Source: Acetobacteraceae bacterium AT-5844
GTDB taxonomy: Bacteria; Pseudomonadota; Alphaproteobacteria; Acetobacterales; Acetobacteraceae
DNA: 64,000 bases
Direction: 5' to 3'
Assembly (NCBI GenBank): GCA_000245075.1
Contig: JH599934.1
Location: forward strand, 118,496 to 182,495
The notes under the pieces are model-generated. The model was not told the origin of the DNA, searched no databases, and saw only the letters and a list, made by a program, of their open reading frames with translations. Positions 30,060 to 38,025 of the stretch are shown here, in pieces. Both the position numbers and the translations under genes were made by a program. Within the stretch, counting starts at the first letter, position 1, and every line of letters begins with the position of its first letter.

Positions 30060-31193
30060 TTATTCGGCGGCCACGCTCGGCCTGTGCGTGCCGCGCTCGG
30101 CCAGTTTCCGCCTGAAGGCGGGGATCAGCTCCCGGCCGTATTGGATGGCATCCACCAGCGGGTCAAAGCCGCGGATCAGGAAGGTGCTGACGCCGAGGTC
30201 GTAATAGTCTAGCAGCGCATCGGCCACCTGGTCCGGCGTGCCAACCAGCGAGGTGGAGTTGCCAGAAGCGCCGGTGAGGGCGGCGATGCCGGTCCAAAGC
30301 CGCTTATCCAACCGCGCGCCCTGGGCGGCAGCGGCCAGCAGGCGGCGGGATCCTTCATTGGGCGGCGGCGGCGCGGCACCACCGACATCCTGCTTGCGTG
30401 CATTGAAGGGCGAGCGGCCGCTGCCGCCAGCGTCCCGCAGCGCACGGGCTTGTGCGAGAATGCGGTCGGCCTTGGCCCAGGCTTCCTCTTCCGTGTCGGC
30501 GAGGATGGGCCGCAGGGAGAGGCTGAAGCGCGGAGACCGGCTATGCGGCGCGGCGGCGGCACGCACGCGGCCCAGCAGCTCTGCCACCTGCGCGTAGGTC
30601 TCCCCCCACAGCGCGTACACGTCGGCATGTTTGCCGGCCACCGGAATGGCGGCCTCGGACGCGCCGCCGAAGAAGACGGGAATACCTTCCGGCCGGAAGG
30701 GCTTCACATCCCCGAAGCCGCGCGCAACCTTGTAGTAGCGCCCTTCATAATCGAAAGGCGCCGTGGCGGACCATTCCTGGCGAAGAATATCAAGGTACTC
30801 GCTGGCGCGTGCGTAGCGTTCGTCCTTGGTGAGGTGATCGCCATCCTGCGCCAGCTCGGTATCGTTGCCGCCGGTGATGATGTGCACCGCTGCCCGGCCG
30901 CGTGAGAACTGATCCAATGTGGCAAGTTGCCGCGCCGCCAAGGTCGGCTGGGTAAAGCCTGGGCGGTGCGCGATCATCAGCCCCAACCGGTTCGTCACAT
31001 GGGCGATGTGCTGGCCGATGAGAATGCTCTCGGCCGAGTTGGAGTGAAAGGCCACCAATACGCGGTCGAAGCCCACAGCTTCATGCGCCTTGGCTACGCT
31101 CTCGATATAGGGGACATCGACCGCTGGGCCACTGCGCCGGCGGGTTTCCGAAGAGTCGAAATGGCCGACATAGCCGATGAATTCTGCGCTCAT
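30060..31193 (-). CDS. SsuD-like FMNH2-dependent monooxygenase, first enzyme gene of the sulfur operon
   Basis: 377 residues from ATG 31193 with TGGAGAAC upstream. The LLM/SsuD layout is 'FDRVLVAFHSNSAESILIGQHIAHVTNRLGLMIAHRPGFTQPTLAARQLATLDQFSRGRAAVHIITGGND', then 'GIPVFFGGASEAAIPVAGKHADVYALWGET'. Compared with the gene at 25248 it carries an insertion of about 20 residues around 'GGAAPPPPNEGSRR'. Having two different SsuD-like enzymes in one operon suggests two linked steps or two substrates. The operon order is this gene, binding protein, two permeases, second monooxygenase, metY. Confidence 0.87.
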   Translation of the reverse strand: MSAEFIGYVGHFDSSETRRRSGPAVDVPYIESVAKAHEAVGFDRVLVAFHSNSAESILIGQHIAHVTNRLGLMIAHRPGFTQPTLAARQLATLDQFSRGRAAVHIITGGNDTELAQDGDHLTKDERYARASEYLDILRQEWSATAPFDYEGRYYKVARGFGDVKPFRPEGIPVFFGGASEAAIPVAGKHADVYALWGETYAQVAELLGRVRAAAAPHSRSPRFSLSLRPILADTEEEAWAKADRILAQARALRDAGGSGRSPFNARKQDVGGAAPPPPNEGSRRLLAAAAQGARLDKRLWTGIAALTGASGNSTSLVGTPDQVADALLDYYDLGVSTFLIRGFDPLVDAIQYGRELIPAFRRKLAERGTHRPSVAAE

Positions 31194-31573
31194 GACCAGT
31201 TCTCCAGGGCAGCGGCTGCGCTCTTCGCGGCAGCGCCAGCAGGTCGGGGTTGGGGAATGGGCGTCGCCACGGCATGGGGCCAGGCTCCCGCCGTCAGGGC
31301 GATGCGTGAGAGGGTGGGCAGGGTCACAAGATCGCGCCGGCTGCGCGCAAGCTGCCCCAGCGGCGCGCTCGCCGAACGGGCGCGCCCAGGAGCGGCGCCG
31401 GTGGTAGGCGGGGAGGGCGAGACGATGAGAGGGCTAGGAAGTGCCAGTGCCCCAGCCGAAACAAGGGGTTGGCACGGCGATGCACCGCGCATGGAGGGAC
31501 GCTCCGGCATATCGGGAACAGCGCGACGAGGGGCCGCGTGGACGGTGGCAGGCCGCGCGGTCACGCGGCGACG
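31194..31573. other. Long 5' leader of the sulfur operon
   Basis: These 380 bases separate the leader peptide from the first monooxygenase. A minus frame 31564-31190 (124 codons, Pro/Ala/Ser-rich, GTG start without a ribosome site) overlaps the monooxygenase ATG as ATGA, but its composition is that of a chance frame in GC-rich DNA. I rate it unlikely to be a gene. A regulatory RNA fold here is possible but not shown. Confidence 0.4.
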
Positions 31574-31606
31574 TCAGCGGCGACAGCGCTCGGACAGAAC
31601 GGGCAT
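31574..31606 (-). CDS. Ten-residue leader peptide ending Cys-Arg-Arg
   Basis: ATG 31606 with GGAG 8-9 bases upstream (plus-strand 31616-31620) opens MPVLSERCRR and stops at TGA 31574-31576. It starts about 50 bases after the predicted transcription start of the sulfur operon. A single Cys three codons before the stop, upstream of sulfur-acquisition genes, is what a cysteine-sensing translational attenuator would look like. That role is inferred by analogy with known cysteine-responsive upstream ORFs in other bacteria. Confidence 0.5.
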   Translation of the reverse strand: MPVLSERCRR

Positions 31607-31664
31607 GGAATTAATCTCCATGGTGGGGTGCTTCACAGGACGCCTCGCGTGGCGCTGCATGCGA

Positions 31665-31693
31665 GCATAATACCCTAAAAAAACGTGTGTCAA
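31665..31693 (-). promoter_or_regulatory. Sigma-70-like promoter of the sulfur operon
   Basis: On the minus strand TTGACA (31693-31688) is followed after 17 bases by TTATGC (31670-31665), or after 15 bases by TATTAT (31672-31667). It lies in an unusually AT-rich patch (about 31660-31760) in otherwise GC-rich DNA and points at the leader peptide and the monooxygenase gene. Confidence 0.6.
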
Positions 31694-31910
31694 AGCTAAT
31701 TACGATAGATTCTAAGTGTATCGAACTCTGTCCGGCTGATTCGGTCGTAAATTGAGGGCCTGACGCCGCATGGCGCTCGTAAACTGTGAAGGCTGGGCAC
31801 TGCTGTTGGGGGGTATGGTCCGGCTTTGCGCGGCCGGGGAGCCAACATCTCGAGCGCCGAGGAGGCATTCGATGAACCATTCACGCGAGAGAATGCACTA
31901 TTTTATTTAG

Positions 31911-32387
31911 CTAATAAGGCACCCCGTTCTTGCGGAAGAAGCGCCACCGGCCCTCGTCGCGGAGCGCCAGGAGATCGTCGGCAGGGTAGGACACCTCGTC
32001 TCCCTCGCTGCGGTCGCCAACCTCGAGGAAGCGCACCGGCATACTGGAACGGTTCTCCAGATGATGCGCAGCGCCGCCGGCTGCGAAGCCCGCGCAGTCG
32101 CCGGCTCGAAGAACACTTTCCACGCCATCGCCAGTCACGAGAATGGCCTCACCCTCCAGCACGAAGACGAACTCGTCCTGGCGGCTATGAGCATGATGCA
32201 GCGCCGAGCAGGCTCCAGGCTGCAACTCCGTCAGGTTTACGCCGAAGTTGCGTAAGCCGAAGATATCGCCAAGCGGGCGCTTCGTGCGCCCGGCCATGCG
32301 TTCGGCGAAGCCAGGGGGATAGCTGGAAGCTTGGCTGCGCGGCGCGGCCGTCGCGGCGGCGAGGAAAGCAGGGCGAGGGTCTTTCAT
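31911..32387 (-). CDS. Cupin-domain protein
   Basis: 158 residues, cytoplasmic, with no signal. The cupin metal motif is seen in 'ACSALHHAHSRQDEFVFVLEGEAILVTGDG' (His-x-His plus Glu) and the second motif in 'GDCAGFAAGGAAHHLENRSSMPVRFLEVGDR'. The C-terminal 'WRFFRKNGVPY' is common in single-cupin proteins tied to amino-acid or sugar metabolism. Its start lies 2 bases after the SDR stop, so the two are one operon. The reaction is unknown. Confidence 0.82.
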   Translation of the reverse strand: MKDPRPAFLAAATAAPRSQASSYPPGFAERMAGRTKRPLGDIFGLRNFGVNLTELQPGACSALHHAHSRQDEFVFVLEGEAILVTGDGVESVLRAGDCAGFAAGGAAHHLENRSSMPVRFLEVGDRSEGDEVSYPADDLLALRDEGRWRFFRKNGVPY

Positions 32388-32389
32388 CT

Positions 32390-33136
32390 TCAAAGTCCCC
32401 CCGTCACGCGCAACACGGCGCCGGTTGTATAGGAAGCATCGTCCGATATAAGCCAGGCCACAGCCTGAGCGATTTCCTCTGCCTCCCCAACGCGCCCCAT
32501 CGGAACGCGCTGTGCGATGCGAGCCGGCCGGTCCGGATCGCCGGCCAGGGCGTGGATGCCTGTATTCACGGTGCCTGGCGCCACGGCATTCACGCGGATG
32601 CCACGGGCAGCCACCTCTCGTGCCAGGCCGATGGTGAAGGTTTCGACCGCGGCTTTGCTGGCGGCGTAATGCACATATTCGCCTGGGCTCCCTGTCTGGG
32701 CTGCCACGGAGGATAGGTTGACGATGGATCGCCCATCCCCTTTCGCGGCCATGAAGCAGCGCATCGCGGCGCGCGCGCAGAGCATGGTCCCTATCAGGTT
32801 CACCTCGGTCACACGCCGCATCCATGCGGGATCGAGATCCACGAAAGATCCAAGGGGGCCGGTGATGCCAGCGCTGTTCACAAGGGCATGCAATGGCCCC
32901 AGGAGCCGAACCGCCTCGGCAAAGAAGCGCGCGACATCTCTCTCCTGTGTCACGTCCAATTTCAGTGCAACAGCCTTGCCGCCATCCTGCCTGATGGCCT
33001 CGAGAACCGGGCCGGCCTCATCGGGATTGCGGCAGCCTATGGCGATGCGGTGGCCCTCCCGCGCAAGGCGCCGGGCGACGGCAGCGCCGATGCCGCGGCT
33101 TCCACCGGTTACGATGACAAGACCCGAGACTGGCAT
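32390..33136 (-). CDS. Short-chain dehydrogenase/reductase
   Basis: 248 residues. The Rossmann motif 'VTGGSRGIGAAVARRL' (TGxxxGIG), 'NSAG' motif, catalytic Ser in 'NLSSVAAQTG' and Tyr/Lys in 'YVHYAASKAA' are all present, so it should be an active NAD(P)-dependent oxidoreductase. ATG 33136 is preferred because GGGAGG lies 9 bases upstream. It is the middle gene of the lysE-SDR-cupin operon, divergent from a MocR regulator. The substrate is unknown; FabG-like sequences act on hydroxy/keto acids. Confidence 0.88.
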   Translation of the reverse strand: MPVSGLVIVTGGSRGIGAAVARRLAREGHRIAIGCRNPDEAGPVLEAIRQDGGKAVALKLDVTQERDVARFFAEAVRLLGPLHALVNSAGITGPLGSFVDLDPAWMRRVTEVNLIGTMLCARAAMRCFMAAKGDGRSIVNLSSVAAQTGSPGEYVHYAASKAAVETFTIGLAREVAARGIRVNAVAPGTVNTGIHALAGDPDRPARIAQRVPMGRVGEAEEIAQAVAWLISDDASYTTGAVLRVTGGL

Positions 33137-33228
33137 TCTTCTGTGCCTCCCACTCAAAGACGAAACCGATAGGCGATAGGATCAGTCGCCATCATTCGGC
33201 ACCGGGCGCCCGGCCCATATGCGCGCGA

Positions 33229-33819
33229 TCAAGGCCACCAGATCTGGATCACGGAGGTGGCCAGCAGCGCGCCAAGCATGGCGTTCGCTACGGTCCACTG
33301 ACGCTCCGTGCGCAACCACCGCCCCAGGGCCCTTCCTGCCACGCACCAGAAGGAAAGGGCCAGCAACGCGAAGCCGGCGAAAATCCCACCGAACAACAGC
33401 GCCAGCGCTGCCGGTGGCGTGGCGAGACCCGGAAAGGAAGCGGCGGCGCCCAACGTCATCGCCCATGCCTTTGGGTTCTGAACGGTCAGAATCAGCCCCG
33501 TGAACAAGCCGGATGGTGCCAGCACCTCTCTCATGCGCGGTGCGCCACTGCGCGCAACGCGCCAGGACAGCCAGAGCAAATAGGACGATCCCACAAGGCA
33601 CAATATTAATTCGGCCGAGGGCATCATCTGGAACGCCGTACCGAGCCCGCTGCCGGCGGCAGCGGCCATCATCCCAACGCCAAGCGCCAGCCCCGCGACC
33701 AGCGGCATGGAGCGTGCAACACCAAAGCGTGCGCCGGACGCGATGGCCATCACCGTGGCCGCACCCGGCGTTGCCGTGGCAATGCATGCGAAGAGCAGAA
33801 GGGCCCCAATGCCACTCAT
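33229..33819 (-). CDS. LysE/RhtB-family amino-acid exporter
   Basis: 196 residues with about five to six transmembrane helices. The family motif 'ATPGAATVMAIASGARFGVARSMPLVAGLALG' (GPG-x-x-like start) and 'LTVQNPKAWAMTLGAAASF' are seen. LysE-family proteins export amino acids or homoserine lactones. It is the first gene of the minus operon and divergent from the MocR regulator, with a 177-base gap carrying an inverted repeat. MocR proteins sense amines or PLP-derived ligands, which fits an amino-acid exporter. Confidence 0.87.
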   Translation of the reverse strand: MSGIGALLLFACIATATPGAATVMAIASGARFGVARSMPLVAGLALGVGMMAAAAGSGLGTAFQMMPSAELILCLVGSSYLLWLSWRVARSGAPRMREVLAPSGLFTGLILTVQNPKAWAMTLGAAASFPGLATPPAALALLFGGIFAGFALLALSFWCVAGRALGRWLRTERQWTVANAMLGALLATSVIQIWWP

Positions 33820-33887
33820 CTTTGTTCCCCCGGAAACGACTCTCAGGCTTGGCGCCTGCCGCATGGTGGAGCCAGATACGCCTACGC

Positions 33888-33920
33888 CCAACTGTGCCGA
33901 TGCGACGCCAGAACAGTTGG
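33888..33920. promoter_or_regulatory. Inverted repeat between lysE-type gene and MocR gene (candidate operator)
   Basis: CCAACTGT (33888-33895) is exactly inverted as ACAGTTGG (33913-33920), with start-to-start spacing of 25 bases. It sits in the middle of the divergent gap (33820-33996), where a regulator controlling both directions would bind. Assignment to the MocR protein is inferred. Confidence 0.45.
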
Positions 33921-33996
33921 CGCGTGAGCTCCCCGGCGGCGCCTTGCCCTGTGCGCGCCGCCGCACGATGCTCAGGGCGTTCAAGGGAGGCACGCC

Positions 33997-35466
33997 GTGG
34001 CTCAGCAACCCTCACCCACAGCTTCGAACCAACCGGCCTTGCGCCTTGTTCTGGGGGGACACGGCCGGCTTTTTCTGGAGATCGATCGCGAGGCGGCCGA
34101 GCCGCTTGCTGGGCAGATCGCCAGCAAGTTGGCGGCATTGATCCGTGCCGGAACCCTTACCCATGGCACGAAGCTCCCTTCCATTCGCACCATGGCCAAG
34201 CGGACCGGTATTGGCGTGTACAGCGTGGCGGAAGCTTATGCGCGCTTGGCCGCCATGGGCCTCGCCATCTCCCGCGCTGGCTCCGGCGTCTATGTGGTCC
34301 GCCCCGCCGACCTGCCACCGCCCACACCGCTGCCCACGCCAGATCCCGCAATGGCCGAGGGCGTTGCCATGGCCATGCTGGAGGTGCGTGACGACGTACT
34401 CTGCCCGGGTGGCGGCGTGTTACCCGCGGCGTGGACGGAAGGTGCATGGCAGGGCGGTGTGCTCTCCCGGTTTCACCGTAGCCTTCCGGCTCATCTGCGG
34501 GGCGCGTCCTCGCCGCAAGGCGGCGTCGCGGTCCGCCAACATGTTTGCCAGCGCTTGGCAGCGCGCGGCATCGCTGTCCGCCCGGAGAGCGTGCTGATGA
34601 CCGCGGGCGGAACGCAGGCTTTGCAATTGGTGGCGCAGACCTTCCTCTCTCCTGGCGACACCGTCCTGGTGGAGGACCCTGGCTACTTCATGCTCTTCCC
34701 CATGTTGAGGCAACGTGGATTGCGAATGGTGCCGGTTGCGAGGCGGCCGGACGGACCATGTCTGGACACTCTGGAACGTGTGTGTCGCGAGGAAAGGCCC
34801 AGGGCCTTTTTTCTTCAGCCTGTCCTGCACAATCCCACAGGCTCCACCGCATCCGCAGCCAACCTTCACCGCCTGCTTCGCATTGCCGAACTTCATCAGC
34901 TCCTGTTGGTCGAGGACGATGCACATGGCGACTTGCATGGCGGCGAGCCAGTGCGCCTCATGCAACTCGACGGAGGAGCGCAGGTCATCCACGTCGGCAG
35001 CTTCACGAAACTGATAGGCCAGGGAACGCGCGTGGGCTTCCTGGCGGCTTCGGCGGAGCGTGTGCAGGCATTGCTGCGGACCAAGATCGTCACGGCTCTT
35101 ACAGGTTCGAGCGTAGAAGAACAGCTGATCCTGGAAATGCTTTCATCTGGGCAGTATCGCCGCCATCTGGACATGCTGCGCGCACGCCTTTCCACTGCCC
35201 GCAGGCTGGTCACGGAGCGGCTGCGCGGCCTCGGCTTCACCATCACCAGCAGCGATGATGGCATGTTCGTTTGGGCCGAGGCACCGGCAGGCGCGCCGGA
35301 GGATCTGCCGTTCCTTGCGCGTCGCCATGGGCTGGTACTGGCCGGCGGTTCCCTGTTCCGCCCAAATGGACAGCCCAGCCGCCACATGCGCTTCAATGTC
35401 AGCCGCAGTACAGATCCGCGCATTGCCGAGGTGCTGAGCACGCTTCTGCGCGGGGAGGGCGCGTGA
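33997..35466 (+). CDS. MocR-family regulator (GntR HTH fused to aminotransferase-like domain)
   Basis: 489 residues from GTG 33997 with AAGGGAGG upstream. The GntR winged HTH covers about 25-95 ('KLPSIRTMAKRTGIGVYSVAEAYARLAAMGL'). A fold-type I PLP aminotransferase domain covers about 120-485, with 'QPVLHNPTGSTAS' and the PLP lysine in 'HVGSFTKLIGQGTRVGF'. MocR proteins use bound PLP and amines to control vitamin B6, GABA or amino-acid genes. It is divergent from the lysE-type operon and followed 1 base later by an MFS gene, so it probably governs export in both directions. Confidence 0.9.
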   Translation: MAQQPSPTASNQPALRLVLGGHGRLFLEIDREAAEPLAGQIASKLAALIRAGTLTHGTKLPSIRTMAKRTGIGVYSVAEAYARLAAMGLAISRAGSGVYVVRPADLPPPTPLPTPDPAMAEGVAMAMLEVRDDVLCPGGGVLPAAWTEGAWQGGVLSRFHRSLPAHLRGASSPQGGVAVRQHVCQRLAARGIAVRPESVLMTAGGTQALQLVAQTFLSPGDTVLVEDPGYFMLFPMLRQRGLRMVPVARRPDGPCLDTLERVCREERPRAFFLQPVLHNPTGSTASAANLHRLLRIAELHQLLLVEDDAHGDLHGGEPVRLMQLDGGAQVIHVGSFTKLIGQGTRVGFLAASAERVQALLRTKIVTALTGSSVEEQLILEMLSSGQYRRHLDMLRARLSTARRLVTERLRGLGFTITSSDDGMFVWAEAPAGAPEDLPFLARRHGLVLAGGSLFRPNGQPSRHMRFNVSRSTDPRIAEVLSTLLRGEGA

Positions 35467-35467
35467 A

Positions 35468-36697
35468 ATGGGCGGCCGTGGAGCGCTGATCGCTGTCCTG
35501 GCGGGAGGTGCGGTGATGAGCATTGCCATGGGCGTGCGGCAGAGCTTCGGCTTGTATATTGGCCCGCTGGTGGACAACCATGGCCATTCCTTCGTTCTGG
35601 TTGCTTTCGCCATCGCCTTTCACAACCTGGTCTGGGGCGTGGCCCAGCCCTTCGCCGGCGCCGCCGCGGACCGCTTTGGTGCTACCCCGGTGGTGGCAAT
35701 CGGGGCGGTGCTTTACGCCGCCGGATTGTCAGCCGCCGCCTTATCCAGCTCGCCGGTCGCCCTGGTCGCCGGGATGGGAGGGCTGGTGGGAGTGGGCATC
35801 AGCTGCACCAGCTTCGGGGTCGTAATGGCAGCGCTGGGGCGTGCCGTTCCCGCGGAGCGGCGCAGTATGGCGATGGGGCTGGCGAGTGCCGGCGGTTCGC
35901 TTGGCCAAGCGCTGCTGGTGCCTTTTGCTCAGGGTGTGGCGCAGCTTTCAGGTATGGCGGTCTCGCTTCTCGCTCTGGCGGGATGCCTGCTCGCTGTCGC
36001 GCCGCTGGGTGTGCTGCTCAGCCGGCCCGTTGATCTCCCTGCCAGGGCGGATCACCCTTTACCGCTGCGCGAAGCGGTTGAGCAGGCGCTGGCTCACAGA
36101 GGATACCGTCTGCTGACCTTGGGCTTCTTCACCTGCGGGTTTCAGCTGGCTTTCATCGGCACGCATTTGCCGCCTTATCTCAGCCTGTGCGGGATGCCGG
36201 CTGGCGCGGGCGCCGCCGCCCTGGCAGTGATCGGCTTGTTCAACATGGTTGGAAGCCTGGCCTGCGGCTGGCTGGGCGGCCGCTTTCCTCAGCATCAGGT
36301 ACTGGGCTGGCTCTACCTCTTGCGCGGCTTTGTCATTCTCGCCTTCTGGCTGGCGCCGAAGTCGGACTGGACGTTATTTGCTTTCGCCGCCGCCATGGGG
36401 CTGATGTGGCTGGGTACGGTGCCGTTGACGAGCGGGCTGGTCGCAAAGGTGTTCGGAACGCGGCACCTCGGCACATTGTTCGGCCTGTGCTTCCTGAGCC
36501 ACCAGATCGGTTCGTTCCTGGGAGCTTGGTCGGGTGGCCTCGTCTTCGAGTTCACCGGCTCTTATGGCGTCGTGTGGTTGGCCACCGCTGTCGCCGGCTT
36601 CATCGCTGCTGCCCTGCATTTCCCCATTGACGCCACGCCTGCCACGGCAGCGCAGCGTGGCGCGCAGACGCTCCGAACAATGTCACCCGGCCCCTGA
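35468..36697 (+). CDS. MFS transporter
   Basis: 409 residues with about twelve transmembrane helices. The loop motif after helix 2 is present as 'GAAADRFGATPVV'. 'MGVRQSFGLYIGPLV' near the N-terminus resembles the oxalate/monocarboxylate branch. It begins 1 base after the MocR stop, so it is translated with the regulator. It could export or import the ligand the regulator senses; the substrate cannot be read. Confidence 0.85.
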   Translation: MGGRGALIAVLAGGAVMSIAMGVRQSFGLYIGPLVDNHGHSFVLVAFAIAFHNLVWGVAQPFAGAAADRFGATPVVAIGAVLYAAGLSAAALSSSPVALVAGMGGLVGVGISCTSFGVVMAALGRAVPAERRSMAMGLASAGGSLGQALLVPFAQGVAQLSGMAVSLLALAGCLLAVAPLGVLLSRPVDLPARADHPLPLREAVEQALAHRGYRLLTLGFFTCGFQLAFIGTHLPPYLSLCGMPAGAGAAALAVIGLFNMVGSLACGWLGGRFPQHQVLGWLYLLRGFVILAFWLAPKSDWTLFAFAAAMGLMWLGTVPLTSGLVAKVFGTRHLGTLFGLCFLSHQIGSFLGAWSGGLVFEFTGSYGVVWLATAVAGFIAAALHFPIDATPATAAQRGAQTLRTMSPGP

Positions 36698-36732
36698 CAG
36701 GCGGAAAGCTGGTGCTGTATTGCCGCGACGGA

Positions 36733-36885
36733 AGGCTTCCAGCGTCCGTCGCTCTTCGGCGGAATGTTGGGCGTGGCACCTTGCTGCTCGATCCGCCCGC
36801 GGATGCGGTCGGCATCGTAGGCTTTGTCAGCCAGGACGATGGTACACGGGCCGAGGTGGTCTAGTAACCGCTCTGAGGCAGAAGA
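36733..36885 (-). pseudogene. IS5-family transposase fragment
   Basis: A minus-strand frame with no start or stop reads 'SERLLDHLGPCTIVLADKAYDADRI' and continues to 'GATPNIPPKSDGRWKP'. This is the central part of an IS5-type DDE transposase (the LADKAYDADRIR block contains a catalytic Asp). About 50 residues remain of a roughly 250-residue domain, and neither end nor inverted repeats are visible. It is a decayed insertion between the MFS gene and the AraC gene. Confidence 0.72.
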
Positions 36886-36957
36886 TATTTGAAGGCACGC
36901 GGGCCGCGCTGACGTCTTTGGACTAAACGTTGATGCGCGGATGCCAGTAAGCTGAAC

Positions 36958-37854
36958 TCAAGCGACCACTGCCAGGCCCGGCGAAGCACGCAAGCGGGCG
37001 ATGTCACGGGCAGGCGGTTCTCCAAAGTGGCGGCGATATTCGCGACTGAACTGCGACGGGCTTTCGTAACCCACCCGGAAGGCGGCAGTCGTGACGTCGA
37101 TGCCTTGGACCAGCATGAGGCTGCGCGCGTCCTGCAGCCTGAGTTGCTTCTGGAATTGCAGCGGCGTCATCGCCGTCACGGCGCGAAAATGCTCGTGCAG
37201 GCTCGACGGACTCATGCCCACTTCCGCGGCAAGCTGCTCAATGCTGAACCGTTCCCGGAAGTTCTGCCCAATCCAGGCGATGGCGCTGCCGACTTGGGCC
37301 ACTCGGCCCTGGCTGGAGGTGATGTGGCGCATCCTGATGCCGTCCGGGCCGGTGAGCAGGCGATAGAGAATTTCCTGCTCGGCAAACGGCCCGAGCACGG
37401 GTAGCGCTGCCGGATCGTCGAGCAGACGCAGCAGGCGTAGCACCGCGTCAAGGAGACTGGCGCCGGCGTCCGACACCGTCTTGCCTATAGGTGGACAGGG
37501 CGCTTCCGGCGGCGGCACACGCAACGCCAGCTGCCCCAGCATGGCCGGATCGAAATCGAGGTACAGGCAGAGATAGGGCTTGTCAGGCGTCGCCTCGACC
37601 ACTTGGCCCGTCACCGGGAGGTCATGGGTCACGATCCCATAGCGCCCCGGTGCATACCTGAACACGCGATCGCCCAGCGTGACCTCCTTTTGCCCCTGCG
37701 CAACGAGGCATAGTTGCGGCCGGAAAACACTCGGCATCGGCATCGTCACCGTGGAGGATCGGATAAGTGTCACGCGTTGGAGAGAGGTGGCCTGGAAGCC
37801 GTCCCTCGAGACGTGCCGGGCAATCACGGCAGCGATTTCGGCCAGTGTGTCCAT
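36958..37854 (-). CDS. AraC-family regulator (AraC_N type)
   Basis: 298 residues from ATG 37854. The N-terminal AraC_N domain (about 15-170) has 'SVFRPQLCLVAQGQKEVTLGDRVFRYAPGRYGIVTHDLPVTGQV', typical of regulators beside reductase genes. Two C-terminal HTH motifs lie at about 200-290: 'FSIEQLAAEVGMSPSSLHEHFRAVTAMTPLQFQKQLRLQDAR' and 'VTTAAFRVGYESPSQFSREYRRHFGEPP'. It is divergent from the aldo-keto reductase gene across 171 bases. Activation of that reductase by an aldehyde or alcohol is inferred from family habit. Confidence 0.88.
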   Translation of the reverse strand: MDTLAEIAAVIARHVSRDGFQATSLQRVTLIRSSTVTMPMPSVFRPQLCLVAQGQKEVTLGDRVFRYAPGRYGIVTHDLPVTGQVVEATPDKPYLCLYLDFDPAMLGQLALRVPPPEAPCPPIGKTVSDAGASLLDAVLRLLRLLDDPAALPVLGPFAEQEILYRLLTGPDGIRMRHITSSQGRVAQVGSAIAWIGQNFRERFSIEQLAAEVGMSPSSLHEHFRAVTAMTPLQFQKQLRLQDARSLMLVQGIDVTTAAFRVGYESPSQFSREYRRHFGEPPARDIARLRASPGLAVVA

Positions 37855-38025
37855 GGATCGGACAATTCCACGCGCCCGGAAGGACGGCAATGCAAAACGG
37901 GCCCCCTGGAGGATCAGGCAGAAATCTCGGCGCATCGGGCTAACGGTTCGAGGTCGCCGCGTATCAAAGTGTCAGCGGCGCGCGGATCACAGCAAACCTG
38001 GCAGCAGAACAAGTATGGAGCGAAC

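Noticed and set aside
31190-31564. 124-codon minus frame ending on the monooxygenase start (ATGA overlap)
   Set aside because: GTG start without ribosome site, and Pro/Ala/Ser-rich composition typical of chance frames. The overlap with the next gene keeps it as a weak possibility.
37955-37980. CGCCGC/GCGGCG inverted repeat in the AraC/aldo-keto reductase gap
   Set aside because: Six-base GC-only arms 14 bases apart are expected by chance in this composition.
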